From assembly GCA_037783545.1 (NCBI GenBank), contig JBBELK010000943.1, positions 42,625 to 106,624 on the forward strand: a stretch of 64,000 nucleotides of DNA, written 5' to 3'. This DNA is from Henricia sp. BOLD:AAB3569. Lineage: Eukaryota; Echinodermata; Asteroidea; Spinulosida; Echinasteridae. The position numbers and the translations under genes were made by a program. Below are positions 24,205-37,157 of the stretch, piece by piece. The notes below the pieces were generated by a model, which saw only the letters and a program-made list of their open reading frames with translations, ran no database searches and had not been told where the DNA came from. Position 1 is the stretch's first letter; every line of letters begins with the position of its first letter.

Positions 24205-27200
24205 AGGACAAGTGCGCAATATAGAGTCTTTGGAGCATGCAAAATTTGAAGTTCGTCGGAACATTTTTCGACCTCGTGTCAACGACAGTCCGAAGGACTG
24301 AGCATTGCGCACGAGTCAGGAGTACACCAAAGAGGTGTGTACAGACAGCCACAGGTTGCGGGAGCATCCAGGAAGCGCCAACCCCTTTTTTTTCTAAACT
24401 CTGAAATTTCACTGCCATTTCCCGGCGAAAGTCTGTCAATTTTTCGGACAAGTGCGCAATATAGAGTCTTTGGAGCATGCAAAATTTGAAGTTCGTCGGA
24501 ACATTTTTCGACCTCCAAATTTGCCGACGTTTGGACCACACTTTGACCAAAATCCCGTCCCAAACTGGGCCGTGTCAACGACAGTCCGAAGGACTGAGCA
24601 TGCGCACGAGTCAGGAGTACACCAAAGAGGTGTGTACAGACAGCCACAGGTTGCGGGAGCATCCAGGAAGCGCCAACCCTTTTTTTTCTAAACTCTGAAA
24701 TTTCTCTGCCATTTCCCGGCGAAAGTCTGTCAATTTTTTAGGACAAGTGCGCAATATAGAGTCTTTGGAGCATGCAAAATTTGAAGTTCGTCGGAACATT
24801 TTTCGACCTCCAAATTTGCCGACGTTTGGACCACACTTTGACCAAAATCCCGTCCCAAACTGGCCGTGTCAACGACAGTCCGAAGGACTGAGCATGCGCA
24901 CGAGTCAGGAGTACACCAAAGAGGTGTGTACAGACAGCCACAGGTTGCGGGAGCATCCAGGAAGCGCCAACCCCTTTTTTTCTAAACTCTGAAATTTCTC
25001 TGCCATTTCCCGGCGAAAGTCTGTCAATTTTTTAGGACAAGTGCGCAATATAGAGTCTTTGGAGCATGCAAAATTTGAAGTTCGTCGGAACATTTTTTCG
25101 ACCTCCAAATTTGCCGACGTTTGGACCACACTTTGACCAAAATCCCGTCCCAAACTGGGCCGTGTCAACGACAGTCCGAAGGACTGAGCATGCGCACGAG
25201 TCAGGAGTACACCAAAGAGGTGTGTACAGACAGCCACAGGTTTGCGGGAGCATCCAGGAAGCGCCAACCCCTTTTTTTTCTAAACTCTGAAATTTCTCTG
25301 CCATTTCCCGGCGAAAGTCTGTCAATTTTTTAGGACAAGTGCGCAATATAGAGTCTTTGGAGCATGCAAAATTTGAAGTTCGTCGGAACATTTTTCGACC
25401 TCCAAATTTGCCGACGTTTGGACCACACTTTGACCAAAATCCCGTTCCAAACTGGGCCGTGTCAACGACAGTCCGAAGGACTGAGCATGCGCACGAGTCA
25501 GGAGTACACCAAAGAGGTGTGTACAGACAGCCACAGGTTGCGGGAGCATCCAGGAAGCGCCAACCCCCTTTTTTTTCTAAACTCTGAAATTTCTCTGCCA
25601 TTTCCCGGCGAAAGTCTGTCAATTTTTTAGGACAAGTGCGCAATATAGAGTCTTTGGAGCATGCAAAATTTGAAGTTCGCCGGAACATTTTTCGACCTCC
25701 AAATTTGCCGACGTTTGGACCACACTTTGACCAAAATCCCGTCCCAAACTGGGCCGTGTCAACGACAGTCCGAAGGACTGAGCATGCGCACGAGTCAGGA
25801 GTACACCAAAGAGGTGTGTACAGACAGCCACAGGTTGCGGGAGCATCCAGGAAGCGCCAACCCCTTTTTTTTCTAAACTCTGAAATTTCTCTGCCATTTC
25901 CCGGCGAAAGTCTGTCAATTTTTTAGGACAAGTGCGCAATATAGAGTCTTTGGAGCATGCAAAATTTGAAGTTCGTCGGAACATTTTCGACCTCCAAATT
26001 TGCCGACGTTTGGACCACACTTTGACCAAAATCCCGTCCCAAACTGGGCCGTGTCAACGACAGTCCGAAGGACTAAGCATGCGCACGAGTCAGGAGTACA
26101 CCAAAGAGGTGTGTAAAGACAGCCACAGGTTGCGGGAGCATCAGGAAGCGCCAACCCCTTTTTTTTCTAACTCTGAAATTTCTCTGCCATTTCCCGGCGG
26201 AAAGTCTGTCAATTTTTTAGGACAAGTGCGCAATATAGAGTCTTTGGAGCATGCAAAAATTTGAAGTTCGTCGGAACATTTTTCGACCTCGTGTCAACGA
26301 CAGTCCGAAGGACTGAGCATGCGCACGAGTCAGGAGTACACCAAAGAGGTGTGTACAGACAGCCACAGGTTGCGGGAGCATCCAGGAAGCGCCAACCCCT
26401 TTTTTTTCTAAACTCTGAAATTTCTCTGCCATTTCCCGCGAAAGTCTGTCAATTTTTTCGGACAAGTGCGCAATATAGAGTCTTTGGAGCATGCAAAATT
26501 TGAAGTTCGTCGGAACATTTTTCGACCTCCAAATTTGCCGACGTTTGGACCACACTTTGACCAAAATCCCGTCCCAAACTGGGCCGTGTCAACGACAGTC
26601 CGAAGGACTGAGCATTGCGCACGAGTCAGGAGTACACCAAAGAGGTGTGTACAGACAGCCACAGGTTGCGGGAGCATCCAGGAAGCGCCAACCCCTTTTT
26701 TTCTAAACTCTGAAATTTCTCTGCCATTTCCCGGCGAAAGTCTGTCAATTTTTTAGGACAAGTGCGCAATATAGAGTCTTTGAGCATGCAAAATTTGAAG
26801 TTCGTCGGAACATTTTTTCGACCTCCAAATTTGCCGACGTTTGGACCACACTTTGACCAAAATCCCGTCCCAAACTGGGCCGTGTCAACGACAGTCCGAA
26901 GGACTGAGCATGCGCACGAGTCAGGAGTACACCAAAGAGGTGTGTACAGACAGCCACAGGTTGCGGGAGCATCCAGGAAGCGCCAACCCCTTTTTTTTCT
27001 AAACTCTGAAATTTCTCTGCCATTTCCCGGCGAAAGTCTGTCAATTTTTAGGACAAGTGCGCAATATAGAGTCTTTGGAGCATGCACAATTTGAAGTTCG
27101 TCGGAACATTTTTCGACCTCCAAATTTGCCGACGTTTGGACCACACTTTGACCAAAATCCCGTCCCAAACTGGGCCGTGTCAACGACAGTCCGAAGGACT

Positions 27201-28470
27201 GAGCATGCGCACGAGTCAGGAGTACACCAAAGAGGTGTGTACAGACAGCCACAGGTTGCGGGAGCATCCAGGAAGCGCCAACCCCTTTTTTTTCTAAACT
27301 CTGAAATTTCTCTGCCATTTCCCGGCGAAAGTCTGTCAATTTTTTAGGACAAGTGCGCAATATAGAGTCTTTGGAGCATGCAAAATTTGAAGTTCGTCGG
27401 AACATTTTTCGACCTCGTGTCAACGACAGTCCGAAAGACTGAGCATGCGCACGAGTCAGGAGTACACCAAAGAGGTGTGTACAGACAGCCACAGGTTGCG
27501 GGAGCATCCAGGAAGCGCCAACCCCTTTTTTTTATAAACTCTGAAATTTCTCTGCCATTTCCCGGCGAAAGTCTGTCAATTTTTTAGGACAAGTGCGCAA
27601 TATAGAGTCTTTGGAGCATGCAAAATTTGAAGTTCGTCGGAACATTTTTCGACCTCCAAATTTGCCGACGTTTGGACCACACTTTGACCAAAATCCCGTC
27701 CCAAACTGGGCCGTGTCAACGACAGTCCGAAGGACTGAGCATGCGCACGAGTCAGGAGTACACCAAAGAGGTGTGTACAGACAGCCACAGGTTGCGGGAG
27801 CATCCAGGAAGCGCCAACCCCTTTTTTTCTAAACTCTGAAATTTCTCTGCCATTTCCCGGCGAAAGTCTGTCAATTTTTTAGGACAAGTGCGCAATATAG
27901 AGTCTTTGGAGCATGCAAAATTTGAAGTTCGTCGGAACATTTTCGACCTCCAAATTTGCCGACGTTTGGACCACACTTTGACCAAAATCCCGTCCCAAAC
28001 TGGGCCGTGTCAACGACAGTCCGAAGGACTGAGCATGCGCACGAGTCAGGAGTACACCAAAGAGGTGTGTACAGACAGCCACAGGTTGCGGGAGCATCCA
28101 GGAAGCGCCAACCCCTTTTTTTCTAAACTCTGAAATTTCTCTGCCATTTCCCGGCGAAAGTCTGTCAATTTTTTAGGACAAGTGCGCAATATAGAGTCTT
28201 TGGAGCATGCAAAATTTGAAGTTCGTCGGAACATTTTTCGACCTCCAAATTTGCCGACGTTTGGACCACACTTTGACCAAAATCCCGTCCCAAACTGGGC
28301 CGTGTCAACGACAGTCCGAAGGACTGAGCATGCGCACGAGTCAGGAGTACACCAAAGAGGTGTGTACAGACAGCCACAGGTTGCGGGAGCATCCAGGAAG
28401 CGCCAACCCCTTTTTTTTCTAAACTCTGAAATTTCTCTGCCATTTCCCGGCGAAAGTCTGTCAATTTTTT

Positions 28471-30352
28471 AGGACAAGTGCGCAATATAGAGTCTTTGGA
28501 GCATGCAAAATTTGAAGTTCGTCGGAACATTTTTCGACCTCGTGTCAACGACAGTCCGAAAGACTGAGCATGCGCACGAGTCAGGAGTACACCAAAGAGG
28601 TGTGTACAGACAGCCACAGGTTGCGGGAGCATCCAGTAAGCGCCAACCCCTTTTTTTTATAAACTCTGAAATTTCTCTGCCATTTCCCGGCGAAAGTCTG
28701 TCAATTTTTTAGGACAAGTGCGCAATATAGAGTCTTTGGAACATTTTTCGACCTCGTGTCAACGACAGTCCGAAGGACTGAGCATGCGCACGAGTCAGGA
28801 GTACACCAAAGAGGTGTGTACAGACAGCCACAGGTTGCGGGAGCATCCAGGAAGCGCCAACCCCTTTTTTTTCTAAACTCTGAAATTTCTCTGCCATTTC
28901 CCGGCGAAAGTCTGTCAATTTTTTCGGACAAGTGCGCAATATAGAGTCTTTGGAGCATGCAAAATTTGAAGTTCGTCGGAACATTTTTCGACCTCCAAAT
29001 TTGCCGACGTTTGGACCACACTTTGACCAAAATCCCGTCCCAAACTGGGCCGTGTCAACGACAGTCCGAAGGACTGAGCATGCGCACGAGTCAGGAGTAC
29101 ACCAAAGAGGTGTGTACAGACAGCCACAGGTTGCGGGAGCATCCAGGAAGCGCCAACCCCTTTTTTTTCTAAACTCTGAAATTTCTCTGCCATTTCCCGG
29201 CGAAAGTGTGTCAATTTTTTAGTACAAGTGCGCAATATAGAGTCTTTGGAGCATGCAAAATTTAAAGTTCGTCGGAACATTTTTCGACCTCCAAATTTGC
29301 CGACGTTTGGACCACACTTTGACCAAAATCCCGTCCCAAACTGGGCCGTGTCAACGACAGTCCGAAGGACTGAGCATGCGCACGAGTCAGGAGTACACCA
29401 AAGAGGTGTGTACAGACAGCCACAGGTTGCGGGAGCATCCAGGAAGCGCCAACCCCTTTTTTTTTTAAACTCTGAAATTTCTCTGCCATTTCCCGGCGAA
29501 AGTCTGTCAATTTTTTAGGACAAGTGCGCAATATAGAGTCTTTGGAGCATGCAAAATTTGAAGTTCGTCGGAACATTTTTCGACCTCGTGTCAACGACAG
29601 TCGAAGGACTGAGCATGCGCACGAGTCAGGAGTACACCAAAGAGGTGTGTACAGACAGCCACAGGTTGCGGGAGCATCCAGGAAGCGCCAACCCCTTTTT
29701 TTTCTAAACTCTGAAATTTCTCTGCCATTTCCCCCGCGAAAGTCTGTCAATTTTTTAGGACAAGTGCGCAATATAGAGTCTTTGGAGCATGCAAAATTTG
29801 AAGTTCGTCGGAACATTTTTCGACCTCCAAATTTGCCGACGTTTGGACCACACTTTGACCAAAATCCCGTCCCAAACTGGGCCGTGTCAACGACAGTCCG
29901 AAGGACTGAGCATGCGCACGAGTCAGGAGTACACCAAAGAGGTGTGTACAGACAGCCACAGGTTGCGGGAGCATCCAGGAAGCGCCAACCCCTTTTTTTT
30001 TCTAAACTCTGAAATTTCTCTGCCATTTCCCGGCGAAAGTCTGTCAATTTTTTAGGACAAGTGCGCAATATAGAGTCTTTGGAGCATGCACAATTTGAAG
30101 TTCGTCGGGAACATTTTTCGACCTCCAAATTTGCCGACGTCTGGACCACACTTTGACCAAAATCCCGTCCCAAACTGGGCCGTGTCAACGACAGTCCGAA
30201 GGACTGAGCATGCGCACGAGTCAGGAGTACACCAAAGAGGTGTGTACAGACAGCCACAGGTTGCGGGAGCATCCAGGAAGCGCCAACCCCTTTTTTTTTC
30301 TAAAATCTGAAAATTTCTCTGCCATTTCCCGGCGAAAGTCTGTCAATTTTTT
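28471..30352 (+). repeat. Long block, copy 1
   Basis: Order: short unit with GAAAGACT, CAGTAAGCG and TTATAAAC; ~214-bp unit; one full unit ending AAAGTGTGTC; unit starting AGTACAAGTG; short unit ending CCCCGCGAAAG; full unit; unit with GCATGCACAATTT, GACGTCTGG and CTAAAATCTG. Two further copies of this order lie downstream. Only one full unit separates the ~214-bp unit from the AGTACAAGTG unit here. Confidence 0.78.
28711..28924 (+). repeat. Very short monomer (~214 bp), copy 1
   Basis: Carries the 55-bp deletion and a second deletion of 26 bp (monomer positions 28-53), joining AGTCTTT to GGAACATT. A 3-base GGA microhomology flanks the second deletion. The first GCATGC octamer and half of hairpin 1 are lost. 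Boundaries could shift by a base with T-run length. Confidence 0.9.
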
Positions 30353-32115
30353 AGGACAAGTGCGCAATATAGAGTCTTTGGAGCATGCAAAATTTGAAGT
30401 TCGTCGGAACATTTTCGACCTCCAATTTGCCGACGTTTGGACCACACTTTGACCAAAATCCCGTCCAAACTGGGCCGTGTCAACGACAGTCCGAAGGGAC
30501 TGAGCATGCGCACGAGTCAGGAGTACACCAAAGAGGTGTGTACAGACAGCCACAGGTTTGCGGGAGCATCCAGGAAGCGCCAACCCCTTTTTTTTCTAAA
30601 CTCTGAAATTTCTCTGCCATTTCCCGGCGAAAGTCTGTCAATTTTTAGGACAAGTGCGCAATATAGAGTCTTTGGAGCATGCAAAATTTGAAGTTCGTCG
30701 GAACATTTTTCGACCTCCAAATTTGCCGACGTTTGGACCACACTTTGACCAAAATCCCGTCCCAAACTGGGCCGTGTCAACGACAGTCCGAAGGACTGAG
30801 CATGCGCACGAGTCAGGAGTACACCAAAGAGGTGTGTACAGACAGCCACAGGTTGCGGGAGCATCCAGGAAGCGCCAACCCCTTTTTTTTCTAAACTCTG
30901 AAATTTCTCTGCCATTTCCCGGCGAAAGTCTGTCAATTTTTAGGACAAGTGCGCAATATAGAGTCTTTGGAGCATGCAAAATTTGAAGTTCGTCGAACAT
31001 TTTCGACCTCCAAATTTGCCGACGTTTGGACCACACTTTGACCAAAATCCCGTCCCAAACTGGGCCGTGTCAACGACAGTCCGAAGGACTGAGCATGCGC
31101 ACGAGTCAGGAGTACACCAAAGAGGTGTGTACAGACAGCCACAGGTTGCGGGAGCATCCAGGAAGCGCCAACCCCTTTTTTTTCTAAAATCTGAAATTTC
31201 TCTGCCATTTCCCGGCGAAAGTCTGTCAATTTTTTAGGACAAGTGCGCAATATAGAGTCTTTGGAGCATGCAAAATTTGAAGTTCGTCGGAACATTTTTC
31301 GACCTCCAAATTTGCCGACGTTTGGACCACACTTTGACCAAAATCCCGTCCCAAACTGGGCCGTGTCAACGACAGTCCGAAGGACTGAGCATGCGCACGA
31401 GTCAGGAGTACACCAAAGAGGTGTGTACAGACAGCCACAGGTTGCGGGAGCATCCAGGAAGCGCCAACCCCTTTTTTTTCTAAAATCTGAAATTTCTCTG
31501 CCATTTCCGGCGAAAGTCTGTCAATTTTTTAGGACAAGTGCGCAATATAGAGTCTTGGAGCATGCAAAATTTGAAGTTCGTCGGAACATTTTCGACCTCC
31601 AAATTTGCCGACGTTTGGACCACACTTTGACCAAAATCCCGTCCCAAACTGGGCCGTGTCAACGACAGTCCGAAGGACTGAGCATGCGCACGAGTCAGGA
31701 GTACACCAAAGAGGTGTGTACAGACAGCCACAGGTTGCGGGAGCATCCAGGAAGCGCCAACCCCTTTTTTTCTAAACTCTGAAATTTCTCTGCCATTTCC
31801 CGGCGAAAGTCTGTCAATTTTTAGGACAAGTGCGCAATATAGAGTCTTTGGAGCATGCAAAATTTGAAGTTCGTCGGAACATTTTTCGACCTCCAAATTT
31901 GCCGACGTTTGGACCACACTTTGACCAAAATCCCGTCCAAACTGGGCCGTGTCAACGACAGTCCGAAGGACTGAGCATGCGCACGAGTCAGGAGTACACC
32001 AAAGAGGTGTGTACAGACAGCCACAGGTTGCGGGAGCATCCAGGAAGCGCCAACCCCTTTTTTTCTAAACTCTGAAATTTCTCTGCCATTTCCCGGCGAA
32101 AGTCTGTCAATTTTT

Positions 32116-34581
32116 AGGACAAGTGCGCAATATAGAGTCTTTGGAGCATGCAAAATTTGAAGTTCGTCGGAACATTTTTCGACCTCGTGTCAACGACAGT
32201 CCGAAAGACTGAGCATGCGCACGAGTCAGGAGTACACCAAAGAGGTGTGTACAGACAGCCACAGGTTGCGGGAGCATCCAGTAAGCGCCAACCCCTTTTT
32301 TTTATAAACTCTGAATTTCTCTGCCATTTCCCGGCGAAAGTCTGTCAATTTTTTAGGACAAGTGCGCAATATAGAGTCTTTGGAACATTTTTCGACCTCG
32401 TGTCAACGACAGTCCGAAGGACTGAGCATGCGCACGAGTCAGGAGTACACCAAAGAGGTGTGTACAGACAGCCACAGGTTGCGGGAGCATCCAGGAAGCG
32501 CCAACCCCTTTTTTTTCTAAACTCTGAAATTTCTCTGCCATTTCCCGGCGAAAGTCTGTCAATTTTTCGGACAAGTGCGCAATATAGAGTCTTTGGAGCA
32601 TGCAAAATTTGAAGTTCGTCGGAACATTTTTCGACCTCCAAATTTGCCGACGTTTGGACCACACTTTGACCAAAATCCCGTCCCAAACTGGGCCGTGTCA
32701 ACGACAGTCCGAAGGACTGAGCATGCGCACGAGTCAGGAGTACACCAAAGAGGTGTGTACAGACAGCCACAGGTTGCGGGAGCATCCAGGAAGCGCCAAC
32801 CCCTTTTTTTTCTAAACTCTGAAATTTCTCTGCCATTTCCCGGCGAAAGTCTGTCAATTTTTTAGGACAAGTGCGCAATATAGAGTCTTTGGAGCATGCA
32901 AAATTTGAAGTTCGTCGGAACATTTTTTCGACCTCCAAATTTGCCGACGTTTGGACCACACTTTGACCAAAATCCCCTCCCAAACTGGGGCCGTGTCAAC
33001 GACAGTCCGAAGGACTGAGCATGCGCACGAGTCAGGAGTACACCAAAGAGGTGTGTACAGACAGCCACAGGTTGCGGGAGCATCCAGGAAGCGCCAACCC
33101 CTTTTTTTTCTAAACTCTGAAATTTCTCTGCCATTTCCCGGCGAAAGTCTGTCAATTTTTTAGGACAAGTGCGCAATATAGAGTCTTTGGAGCATGCACA
33201 ATTTGAAGTTCGTCGGAACATTTTCGACCTCCAAATTTGCCGACGTTTGGACCACACTTTGACCAAATCCCGTCCAAACTGGGCCGTGTCAACGACAGTC
33301 CGAGGGACTGAGCATGCGCACGAGTCAGGAGTACACCAAAGAGGTGTGTACAGACAGCCACAGGTTGCGGGAGCATCCAGGAAGCGCCAACCCCTTTTTT
33401 TTCTAAACTCTGAAATTTCTCTGCCATTTCCCGGCGAAAGTGTGTCAATTTTTTAGTACAAGTGCGCAATATAGAGTCTTTGGAGCATGCAAAATTTGAA
33501 GTTCGTCGGAACATTTTTCGACCTCCAAATTTGCCGACGTTTGGACCACACTTTGACCAAAATCCCGTCCCAAACTGGGCCGTGTCAACGACAGTCCGAA
33601 GGACTGAGCATGCGCACGAGTCAGGAGTACACCAAAGAGGTGTGTACAGACAGCCACAGGTTGCGGGAGCATCCAGGAAGCGCCAAGCCCTTTTTTTTTT
33701 AAACTCTGAAATTTATCTGCCATTTCCCGGCGAAAGTCTGTCAATTTTTTAGGACAAGTGCGCAATATAGAGTCTTTGGAGCATGCAAAATTTGAAGTTC
33801 GTCGGAACATTTTTCGACCTCGTGTCAACGACAGTCCGAAGGACTGAGCATGCGCACGAGTCAGGAGTACACCAAAGAGGTGTGTACAGACAGCCACAGG
33901 TTGCGGAGCATCCAGGAAGCGCCAACCCCTTTTTTTTCTAAACTCTGAAATTTCTCTGCCATTTCCCCCGCGAAAGTCTGTCATTTTTTTAGGACAAGTG
34001 CGCAATATAGAGTCTTTGGAGCATGCAAAATTGAAGTTCGTCGGAACATTTTTCGACCTCCAAATTTGCCGACGTTTGGACCACACTTTGACCAAAATCC
34101 CGTCCCAAACTGGGCCGTGTCAACGACAGTCCGAAGGACTGAGCATGCGCACGAGTCAGGAGTACACCAAAGAGGTGTGTACAGACAGCCACAGGTTGCG
34201 GGAGCATCCAGGAAGCGCCAACCCCTTTTTTTTCTAAACTCTGAAATTTCTCTGCCATTTCCCGGCGAAAGTCTGTCAATTTTTTAGGACAAGTGCGCAA
34301 TATAGAGTCTTTTGAGCATGCACAATTTGAAGTTCGTCGGAACATTTTTCGACCTCCAAATTTGCCGACGTCTGGACCACACTTTGACCAAAATCCCGTC
34401 CCAAACTGGGCCGTGTCAACGACAGTCCGAAGGACTGAGCATGCGCACGAGTCAGGAGTACACCAAAGAGGTGTGTACAGACAGCCACAGGTTGCGGGAG
34501 CATCCAGGAAGCGCCAACCCCTTTTTTTTCTAAAATCTGAAATTTCTCTGCCATTTCCCGGCGAAAGTCTGTCAATTTTTT
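32116..34581 (+). repeat. Long block, copy 2
   Basis: Same marker order as 28,471-30,352 but with three full units between the ~214-bp unit and the AGTACAAGTG unit; the third has GCATGCACAATTT and CCGAGGGACT. The AGTACAAGTG unit has A at position 261 and the private variant GCCAAGCCC at 33,687. Confidence 0.78.
32355..32567 (+). repeat. Very short monomer (~213 bp), copy 2
   Basis: Same double deletion (55 bp plus 26 bp) as 28,711-28,924 and preceded by the same GAAAGACT / TTATAAAC short unit. The next unit begins CGGACAAGTG rather than AGGACAAGTG, as in the other two copies. Confidence 0.9.
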
Positions 34582-36891
34582 AGGACAAGTGCGCAATATA
34601 GAGTCTTTGGAGCATGCAAATTTGAAGTTCGTCGGAACATTTTTCGACCTCCAAATTTGCCGACGTTTGGGACCACACTTTGACCAAAATCCCGTCCCAA
34701 ACTGGGCCGTGTCAACGACAGTCCGAAGGACTGAGCATGCGCACGAGTCAGGAGTACACCAAAGAGGTGTGTACAGACAGCCACAGGTTGCGGGAGCATC
34801 CAGGAAGCGCCAACCCTTTTTTTTCTAAACTCTGAAATTTCTCTGCCATTTCCCGGCGAAAGTCTGTCAATTTTTAGGACAAGTGCGCAATATAGAGTCT
34901 TTGGAGCATGCAAAATTTGAAGTTCGTCGGAACATTTTTCGACCTCCAAATTTGCCGACGTTTGGACCACACTTTGACCAAAATCCCGTCCCAAACTGGG
35001 CCGTGTCAACGACAGTCCGAAGGACTGAGCATGCGCACGAGTCAGGAGTACACCAAAGAGGTGTGTACAGACAGCCACAGGTTGCGGGAGCATCCAGGAA
35101 GCGCCAACCCCCTTTTTTTTCTAAACTCTGAAATTTCTCTGCCATTTCCCGGCGAAAGTCTGTCAATTTTTTAGGACAAGTGCGCAATATAGAGTCTTTG
35201 GAGCATGCAAAATTTGAAGTTCGTCGGAACATTTTTCGACCTCCAAATTTGCCGACGTTTGGACCACACTTTGACCAAAATCCCGTCCCAAACTGGGCCG
35301 TGTCAACGACAGTCCGAAGGACTGAGCATGCGCACGAGTCAGGAGTACACCAAAGAGGTGTGTACAGACAGCCACAGGTTGCGGGAGCATCCAGGAAGCG
35401 CCAACCCCTTTTTTTTCTAAAATCTGAAATTTCTCTGCCATTTCCCGGCGAAAGTCTGTCAATTTTTTAGGACAAGTGCGCAATATAGAGTCTTTGGAGC
35501 ATGCAAAATTTGAAGTTCGTCGGAACATTTTTCGACCTCCAAATTTGCCGACGTTTGGACCACACTTTGACCAAAATCCCGTCCCAAACTGGGCCGTGTC
35601 AACGACAGTCCGAAGGACTGAGCATGCGCACGAGTCAGGAGTACACCAAAGAGGTGTGTACAGACAGCCACAGGTTGCGGGAGCATCCAGGAAGCGCCAA
35701 CCCCTTTTTTTTCTAAACTCTGAAATTTCTCTGCCTTTTCCGGCGAAAGTCTGTCAATTTTTTAGGACAAGTGCGCAATATAGAGTCTTTGGAGCATGCA
35801 AAATTTGAAGTTCGTCGGAACATTTTTCGACCTCCAAATTTGCCGACGTTTGGACCACACTTTGACCAAAATCCCGTCCCAAACTGGGCCGTGTCAACGA
35901 CAGTCCGAAGGACTGAGCATGCGCACGAGTCAGGAGTACACCAAAGAGGTGTGTACAGACAGCCACAGGTTGCGGGAGCATCCAGGAAGCGCCAACCCCT
36001 TTTTTTCTAAACTCTGAAATTTCTCTGCCATTTCCCGGCGAAAGTCTGTCAATTTTTTAGGACAAGTGCGCAATATAGAGTCTTTGGAGCATGCAAAATT
36101 TGAAGTTCGTCGGAACATTTTTCGACCTCGTGTCAACGACAGTCCGAAGGACTGAGCATTGTGCACGAGTCAGGAGTACACCAAAGAGGTGTGTACAGAC
36201 AGCCACAGGTTGCGGGAGCATCCAGGAAGCGCCAACCCCTTTTTTTTCTAAACTCTGAAATTTCTCTGCCATTTCCCCCGCGAAAGTCTGTCAATTTTTT
36301 AGGACAAGTGCGCAATATAGAGTCTTTGGAGCATGCAAAATTTGAAGTTCGTCGGAACATTTTTCGACCTCCAAATTTGCCGACGTTTGGACCACACTTG
36401 ACCAAAATCCCGTCCCAAACTGGGCCGTGTCAACGACAGTCCGAAGGACTGAGCATGCGCACGAGTCAGGAGTACACCAAAGAGGTGTGTACAGACAGCC
36501 ACAGGTTGCGGGAGCATCCAGGAAGCGCCAACCCCTTTTTTTTCTAAACTCTGAAATTTCTCTGCCATTTCCCGGCGAAAGTCTGTCAATTTTTTAGGAC
36601 AAGTGCGCAATATAGAATCTTTGGAGCATGCAAAATTTGAAGTTCGTCGGAACATTTTTCGACCTCCAAATTTGCCGACGTTTGGACCACACTTTGACCA
36701 AAATCCCGTCCCAAACTGGGCCGTGTCAACGACAGTCCGAAGGACTGAGCATGCGCACGAGTCAGGAGTACACCAAAGAGGTGTGTACAGACAGCCACAG
36801 GTTGCGGGAGCATCCAGGAAGCGCCAACCCCTTTTTTTTCTAAACTCTGAAATTTCTCTGCCATTTCCCGGCGAAAGTCTGTCAATTTTTT

Positions 36892-37157
36892 AGGACAAGT
36901 GCGCAATATAGAGTCTTTGGAGCATGCAAAATTTGAAGTTCGTCGGAACATTTTTCGACCTCCAAATTTTCCGACGTTTGGACCGGGCCGTGTCAACGAC
37001 AGTCCGAAGGACTGAGCATGCGCACGAGTCAGGAGTACACCAAAGAGGTGTGTACAGACAGCCACAGGTTGCGGGAGCATCCAGGAAGCGCCAACCCCTT
37101 TTTTTCTAAACTCTGAAATTTCTCTGCCATTTCCCGGCGAAAGTCTGTCAATTTTTT
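36892..37157 (+). repeat. ~266-bp monomer (29-bp deletion), copy 1
   Basis: TTTGGACC is joined to GGGCCGTG, removing monomer positions 94-122 (29 bp). The unit also has CAAATTTTCCGACG for CAAATTTGCCGACG. Both features recur mirrored near 47,281-47,297. Confidence 0.88.
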